A stretch of 64,000 bases of DNA from Anthoceros angustus (Eukaryota; Streptophyta; Anthocerotopsida; Anthocerotales; Anthocerotaceae), in NCBI GenBank assembly GCA_010909165.1, contig VJWM01000044.1, positions 2,294,001-2,358,000 on the forward strand, in the 5' to 3' direction. A model generated the notes under the pieces. It saw only the letters and a list, made by a program, of their open reading frames with translations. It did no database searches and was not told the origin of the DNA. Within the stretch, counting starts at the first letter, position 1, and each line of letters begins with the position of its first letter. The position numbers and the translations under genes were made by a program. Below are positions 58,009 to 64,000 of the stretch, one piece after another.

Positions 58009-59583
58009 ATGGCGTCGACGCCGGTGCTGCTGGTGCTGGGGGCGCTTCTGGCCGGGCTGGGGGCCTGGCTCGCGGAGGGGGCGCCTTTGGAGGCAGATTT
58101 CTCCACCTGCCGGCCCGTCACCGTCGATGTCGAGGAGGAGTACAACTGCTGCACTCTGTTCGAGCTCATCCACCAGCCTCCCGTGGTGAAGGACTACCAG
58201 ACGTACCTGAAGCAGACCAAATTTTCCAACGACAGGATCAAGGTCCGCCCCGCCGCCCACCTCGTCTCCGAGGAGTACGCCGAGAAGCTCAACCGAGCCT
58301 TCCAGCTGCTGCGAGAACTTCCCGCCGACGACCCCCGTTCCTGGATTCAGCAGTCCAATCTGCACTGCGTGTACGGCCACCCCTGGCTGCGGAACCAGAA
58401 GAACAGCACCGCGGACTACGGCATCCACAAGAACTGGCTCCTCATGCCCTTCCACCGCTGGTGGGTGGTGCAGTGTTTGCATGCTTCCGGTCTCGCATTC
58501 CGTATGGGTTGCTGCTGTTTTGGAGGGTTCGGTGATGGTGACGGTGTCGTTGTGGTGACAGGTATATGTACTTCTACGAGAGGATTCTGGGCACGCTGGT
58601 GGGCGATTTGGACTTCGCGCTTCCCTACTGGAACTGGGACAATCAGTCCCCTGACGAGCCCCTGGCCAACTGTGTGCCGGCCATTTTCAACGACCCTGTC
58701 AAGTATCCCGCGCTCTACGATGCCGTCAGAGATCCTGGGAACACCAAGGGGAAGAGCATCATCAACCTGAGCTACAAGACGTCCTTCGACATGCCCGTGG
58801 CAACAGGTGGGGTGGGCGGGCTCACTTCCTTCAGCTCCTTCAGGCAGGGGGTGATGCAAGTCTGTTGTGGATGGTGGGTGTTTGGGCCTGACGGTGCCTT
58901 GTTTCGGTTTGCAGATGACGAGATTCGGGAGCTGAACTCCGCGTTCCTGCACCAGATTCTGGTGCACGAGACCCGGGACGACAAGGACATCCTCTTCTCA
59001 TACCCGCAGAGGGCCGGGGAGGACACCCCTTACTACGCCGGCTACTTCGAGAGCGGGCCGCACGGGGCCATCCACTTCTGGTCCGGCGACAACAGTCTGT
59101 CGCACAAGGAAGACATGGGCTCCGCCTACACCGCGGCTCGGGACCCGGTGTTCTTCGGCCACCACGGGAATGTGGACCGCCTTTGGGACGTGTGGAGGGT
59201 AAGAGCATCGTTATCGGTTCTGGCCGGAATCGCAGCTCGACGCTGCCGGTTTCCTCACCAGGATTCTTCCGTTCTTGCAGAGCCTAGGGCGGGAGAATTA
59301 CGATGACCCCGACTGGTACAACGCCGAGTTTGTCCTCTACGACGAAATGGGAGAACTAGTGAAGGTGAAGGTGTCGGATTCGGTTGACAGCACCAAGCTT
59401 GGTTACGTCTACCAGGACGTGGGAAATGCGTGGTTGAACTACGACATGAGCAAGAACCCCAACCTGTCTCAGAGGGTGGTGAATATGATCCGCCACCAGG
59501 CCCAACAGCCCGGCCAGCCGCAGCCCAAACCACCCGGCATCAAAGAGACTGCGGACTTTGGGTTCGGCAGGGCTTTCGAATGA
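58009..59583 (+). CDS. PPO: Polyphenol oxidase (tyrosinase-type, secreted), 4 exons
   Basis: Exons 58009-58460, 58562-58806, 58915-59198 and 59281-59583; 427 residues. Residues 1-24 form a signal peptide (LLVLGALLAGLGAWLAEGAP), indicating the secretory route rather than the plastid lumen. CuA: SNLHCVYGH (His 119), GIHKNWLLMPFHRWY (His 140 and 149, the last next to an exon junction). CuB: GPHGAIHFW (His 282 and 286) and DPVFFGHHGNVDRLW (His about 315). The PPO1_DWL region follows (DPDWYNAEFVLYDEMGELVKVKV, KLGYVYQDVGNAWL). The usual C-terminal KFDV shielding domain is missing; the protein ends in a Gln/Pro-rich tail soon after the DWL region. It oxidises mono- or diphenols to quinones. PPO families are prominent in mosses and liverworts. 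Confidence 0.92.
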
Positions 59584-62159
59584 GCATAGCACCTGCGTGC
59601 CTGCGTAGCCCGCACATCTGAAGGCCTCAGAAGGGGTACAGCGCCGGCTAGAGAGATTCCCGGTTTGACTGTGCCTTCCCGCAATATCGCTTCCAGGCCA
59701 GATGGCTGCGGGCTGCTTGAAACGCTTGCAATTGAAAGTTGCAGGCTGTATGTACAATCATGTATTCTCTCATAAGAATTCGAGCGGAAGAGAAGTCTGA
59801 AGCTCTAGTTTGCGCGACATATAACACAGCCTCCCGACAATCTTCGATTCTCCCTCGAGAGTCCCTGCCTTCACTCCTCAGCTCTAACGGCGTTTTCAAG
59901 ACTGGCTCTGACAAATAGACAGTAGTTTCCTTTCACATAGGAAATACATATCTGAGTATGGACAAGGGGCATGCGTAGATCTGACTGATGGAGACCACTG
60001 CCAGCACACCTCCTGCCTCCGTTATACGGAAGTGACATGCCGGACCCACGCTGACCTAAAGATATCTAAAAGCTTTCTTCGCTTGGAAGTAGACTACACT
60101 ATTTCCTGAGGGCCTATCGCATGGGTCTTCCAGAGGGCGGAGCTTGTGCACAGTCAAGATGATGAAGGATATAGACCGGCTGACGCTTTCCTTGTCTGCA
60201 TTCGGAGTTGGAAATATCTAGAACTGTAGATGGAGGGAATGAAAGGAAAGTTGGGGGGCAAGTTTTCAACTTTGCAGTTCAAGGCTACAGGGAGCTCAGG
60301 AAGCTACAGAGTACAGACGTCTCATGCACAACACATGTTATTAAAGCTTCCTTCATGAGAGACGACGCATGCGTATTGTGTGTCGCTGCTGCACTGTCAG
60401 GTGCATTCAGACTGTGAGGTGTCAGAATCAGCGATGGCCACTTCACCAACAGCACCACCAGGCATTATCAACACTGCATTGAGGCAGGAGTCTGATTGGA
60501 AGCCTATGCTGCAACGGAAGCGAGAAAAGACGAACAAAGCCCGAAATGCGAGGAAATGGCAGAAGCTGAACGTTCATAAGCTGACAATGAGATTCGCAAT
60601 CGAGGATATGTGGGAAGAGAAACCTCGCCAGAAGCTAAAAATAGACGAGGCTGTCCTTCCGAAGCGGGCTCCAGGTCTCCTCACCACTCCAACTCGCTTA
60701 TGAGTTATTACCCGATGGCCAACGCTGGGCCGTGCTATCAACAAGGCCACGTCATCGTCCTTAAAAAACCGGGTGGACCGGGAAAAAGCCCAGAAACGCG
60801 GCGCTTCGATGTGAATGGGGTCTCCCGGCCCTCGGCCTCGGGAGAAGAGCCCTAATTTGTGATTTGTGCAGGAAGCTGTGCTCACAACGAGGGTGGACAG
60901 GGACATGGCTAACAGATGTCGATCTTGCAGGTGCAAGGCGCGACACATCATGTGCTCGCGATGGACGAATGTGAGGCCTGATCACGCTACTCCTGCACCT
61001 CCCGCGCCCCTCGCTCCACTGTCCTGGAAGGTGCGAGAGGTGCGGGAGTAGTGTGATATGCCTTGCGTGGGCAGGCGGAGCATTATGCAGTTGCAAAGCA
61101 AGAGAGCCCTCTTGACCGGTTCTCCGTCATCTCCAGCGTCCGCCATGGCAAGTAAGCAGTCCGGAGCGCTGGCTGGGGAGCTGCTGTTTCCGACTGGCAA
61201 CGCAGGACACAGGCCTGTTGTTGACTGTCGAAGGCACTCACAGTGTTCCAGTATTTCGGGGGTTTTCCAGGAGAGTAGAACTGGAAAATGTAGTGACTCG
61301 TGTGTGATGGTAGGGGCAACCTTCCCAATATAGCACCCATTCCTGACATCCTGAACTTGTCCAGGCGTCCAGTCTGGCTGTGCTCGAACATATGGTGGAA
61401 TGCTGCTTTTCAAGGGATGGAATCTGGAAAGCTTTCACCCGGAATGGATACCGGATTTATCCACGGTCGTTGTCGGGTTATTTACTTCTCTACTTGTGGC
61501 CAGATTCCACACCGTTCACATGGGCTTTGCGGACGGGTTCAAGACTCCGAAGTTTTCCGGGCAGCGATTTGCCAAGCAAGTCATTAGGGGATATTCCTAC
61601 ATGGCCTCCTCACCACATATCATTGAGTTCCCTGCTGGCCTGTGTACAGCGCCAGCCTGTCGGTAATGCTTGCTGCAGGTGTCTGAGTATGCAGGTGTCT
61701 GAGTCTGAGACGTCTCCTTTCCCTGTGGTGTGGATCGAGCGGGGGGCGTGTTTTCAAGGAACTGTAAACAAAAGCAGCCGAAGGGACCATGTCATTCTGC
61801 AAGGGGTACAATTCGCTACTCCAGGAGGGCAGCGCTGCAAAGAGCCTGCTGGGCCGGGGCAGATGGAGGTGCTGACCTGCTGACCGGGAAGGGCATCATC
61901 TGAGAAGCTGTACCTAACCTATCTAGGCACCATATAAGAAGATATATGATACTTAAGAAGATATATGATACTCTTGGCTACGGCTGTACCTACAAAGTGC
62001 AGCTCTACATAGGAGAATTATGGACACCATTCCACAGCTAATGACAAGCAGCAAAATGATGCATAAATCATATATATAGGTAGTTAAAATGATGCATAAA
62101 TTATATATGTAGGTAGTTATGCATATATAATCACTTTATTAAAAAAAGAGATAAAAACC
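59584..62159. other. Intergenic interval with only weak coding hints
   Basis: No gene is well supported. A Lys/Arg-rich plus-strand frame from ATG 60434 to 60703 (89 residues, MATSPTAPPGIINTALRQES start) and another from 61400 to 61666 with one hydrophobic stretch (VVVGLFTSLLVA) are the best candidates; neither matches a family I know. Small tandem duplications occur at 61934-61970 and 62055-62125. Confidence 0.4.
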
Positions 62160-62650
62160 CCATCTACCCCCAACACACACAAGGGGGATAATCCATTAAA
62201 GGGCCAAGGAGGACAACCCATTAAAGGGCTAGAGGAATTAACCCATTAAAGGGCCAGAGGAATAACCCATTAAAGGGCCAAGAGTCAGGGGCCAAGGGGG
62301 GATAACCCATTAAAGGGCCAATGGGGATAACCCATCAAAGGGCCAATGGGGATAACCCATTAAAGGGCCAATGGGGATAACCCATTAAAGGACCAATGGG
62401 GATAACCCATTAAAGGACCAATGGGGATAACCCATTAAAGGGCCAATGGGGATAACCCATTAAAGGGCCAATGGGGATAACCCATTAAAGGGCCAAGAGC
62501 CAAGGTGCAAGGGGGGATAACTCATTAAAGGGCCAAGAACTAGGGGGCTAGCCCCCCGAATGCTAGCCCCCACGAATGCCAACCCCCACGAATGCCAACC
62601 CCGAAGAGGGGGGATAACTCATTAAAGGGCCAGGAGCCAGGGGGGCTAGC
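62160..62650 (+). repeat. Tandem array of a roughly 25-base unit
   Basis: AACCCATTAAAGGGCCAATG followed by GGGAT is repeated head to tail. About seven near-perfect copies occupy 62300-62500, and degenerate copies (CCAGAGGAAT, CCAAGAGCCAAGG variants, then GAATGCTAGCCCCC units) lie on both sides. About 15 CATTAAAGG cores in total. Confidence 0.92.
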
Positions 62651-62669
62651 TCAAACGAATGCAAACCCT

Positions 62670-63700
62670 GAAGCTACTTGACACCCCGATGATGTTGTGG
62701 TCTAAGATAAGAAAAGGCATATCTACAACTGGTGTCAATGACGCCACGTCTCCTGCGCTCGTTGCCGTCTGTAAATAGCGTTGGCCAATGCCCTCTACAA
62801 GGCGATGAATACCCGCTGTCGAAAGAAAGCCACCACCGAGGAAAGAGGGAGACCCACCCTGTTCCGACGATTGTGGCAGGCTTTAGCACAATCCTTAATG
62901 AGCTGGGAAAAATCCTTCCCCATAGCCCCGTGAGTCGCACTAGCCAGGGGGATGAACGTTGATTATGACCTGCTTGCAAATGGAGTTCCGGGTAGGGTCC
63001 GTTACGACGGCATCCGCAACATAGATTTGGTCCCACAATTAGAAATAGATTCACCCTGAGCGACATCCCATTGCACAGGGTATGTGAAGGCTCCCTATAT
63101 GGAAAATAACCGCTCTTCTTGGCCACTGAGAACATGATGTCGCGAACGGCGTCAGGCGTAGCGATACGGTGCCCTCCATTGGATTAAGAAACGAATGGTG
63201 AAGACGGGGGCAGAGAGGGCCCACCCCACAAGGAATGGGAGGGAGCCACCGTCCTGGTGAGGTAACCTAGCCGACACGCGAAGCAGGACAAAAGGATGCC
63301 AACATGGGCCAAGTCCTCCTTCAAAGCCTCATCCAAAAAACTCTATCTACAAGCCGGAAGTCCAACGGGGACCCCTTAGACGCAAATTCCTTGCGAAGGA
63401 ACAATCTCCTCCCCATGAAATTGAAGAGAGGGAGTAATGCTAGACAGGGACCAAACCTTGCACTTTAGAATATTGACCCTCAAACCATGGTTCAAAAAGC
63501 GTTCTCGACGTCCACCTACAAGGCGACCCAGTCTTGATGCAACTCTCGAACCGCGACGATACCAAACGTGGCCAACTCATAACCCCTCGAAACTAGTGGC
63601 AATCCTAAATTGGTGGGGGTAAAGATGATCCAAGGTCTGGAGAATTGCCACAAGAGCTTTCACCTTAGAAGCTGGCCAAGCTACGAGAGAAGGTGGCTTG
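62670..63700 (-). mobile_element. Remnant of a retroelement reverse transcriptase
   Basis: On the minus strand, fragments in different frames read DFSQLIKDCAKACHNRRNR and LPLSSVVAFFRQRVF (about 62790-62930) and GYELATFGIVAVRELHQDW followed by VDVENAF (about 63500-63600). The last resembles the reverse-transcriptase motif A context DV.NAFNTV found in LINE- or DIRS-like elements of early plants and protists. Stops interrupt it repeatedly, mostly as TAG or TGA where Gln or Arg would be expected. No ends or target-site du­plications were identified. Confidence 0.5.
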
Positions 63701-64000
63701 GTACTATTGGAAGGAGGACATAATGTATCCCATGAAGAGCTATTAATATCAGATATGACTTAATTAACTATGATTGTGTAAGGCCTACAAATAGCAGTAT
63801 GGTTTAAGGAAGTATATAAAAAACTTAATTCCTTTTTATCTATCAGATTTTAATCAGTAAAAGCTTCTCTTGCAATAAACTGCTTAATCAGTCTTACATT
63901 CCTCTTTTCCATTCTATTGTGGACTAGGTAATGAAGTTGGATCTTAATCAGAACAGGATTGTACCACGACAAGGAAGAAGATTCAAGATATAAATAAAAT
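63701..64000. other. AT-rich window end
   Basis: No gene, RNA or repeat is recognisable in the last 300 bases. Confidence 0.5.

Noticed and set aside
62160-62650. Possible CRISPR array
   Set aside because: Units are contiguous tandem copies without unique spacers, and the genome is eukaryotic.
1-64000. tRNA, rRNA or snoRNA genes
   Set aside because: Scanning by eye found no cloverleaf A/B-box pairs or rRNA blocks. A covariance search could overturn this.

Overview
This window comes from a plant nuclear genome. Genes are split by many short spliceosomal introns (mostly about 50-250 bases) and are separated by AT-rich and repeat-rich DNA. Two genes point to a lineage with motile, flagellated sperm: a radial spoke RSP9 homologue (11201-12250, minus) and an LRRC46-like axonemal leucine-rich-repeat gene (52310-53877, minus). 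Together with a tyrosinase-type polyphenol oxidase, a dirigent-like protein, two PADRE/DUF4228 proteins and Ty1/copia remnants, this suggests a seed-free land plant (bryophyte grade or lycophyte). The exact species cannot be read from the sequence. I joined exons by hand, using GT/GC-AG borders, phase continuity and family conservation. Every multi-exon model reported as a CDS is an exact multiple of three.

Layout. 1-72: start of a minus-strand gene leaving the window. 292-2405: coiled-coil protein. 2614-4708 (minus): acid lipase, 9 exons. About 5300-8130 (minus): decayed CHD1L/ASG3-like SNF2 helicase. 8480-12800: AT-rich island holding intronless RSP9. 12834-17750: RRP6-like exosome nuclease, 12 exons. 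18007-19149 (minus): GNAT acetyltransferase, 8 exons, probably plastid-targeted. 19881-21000: RhoGDI, 5 exons. 22690-23806: decayed glycosyltransferase. 26056-27262: rearranged copia fragments. 27991-28482 (minus): dirigent-like gene broken by an in-frame TAG. 32969-33550 (plus) and 36156-36878 (minus): facing PADRE paralogues with hairpin-forming repeats between them. 38158-39890 (minus): acidic nuclear-type protein with C-terminal EF-hands, 7 exons. A broken copy of its first exon lies at 41560-41770, beyond an AT-rich insert. 41890-42990 (minus): dead GID1/CXE-type carboxylesterase. 43027-43719 (minus): unrecognised charged protein. 44234-50215: translesion polymerase REV1, 24 exons. 50692-51315: PRA1 family membrane protein. 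52310-53877 (minus): LRRC46, 7 exons, divergent from an M32 carboxypeptidase (54129-56036). 56420-56720: minisatellite. 58009-59583: polyphenol oxidase, 4 exons. 62160-62650: 25-base tandem array. 62670-63700 (minus): reverse-transcriptase remnant.

The genes form no pathway. Shared themes are RNA and DNA maintenance (RRP6, REV1, the helicase relic), the sperm axoneme (RSP9, LRRC46), small-GTPase and membrane traffic (RhoGDI, PRA1), and secreted phenolic chemistry (PPO, dirigent). At least five loci are visibly decayed, and the signs of decay are specific: lost splice donors, single-base shifts, nonsense codons and altered catalytic residues.
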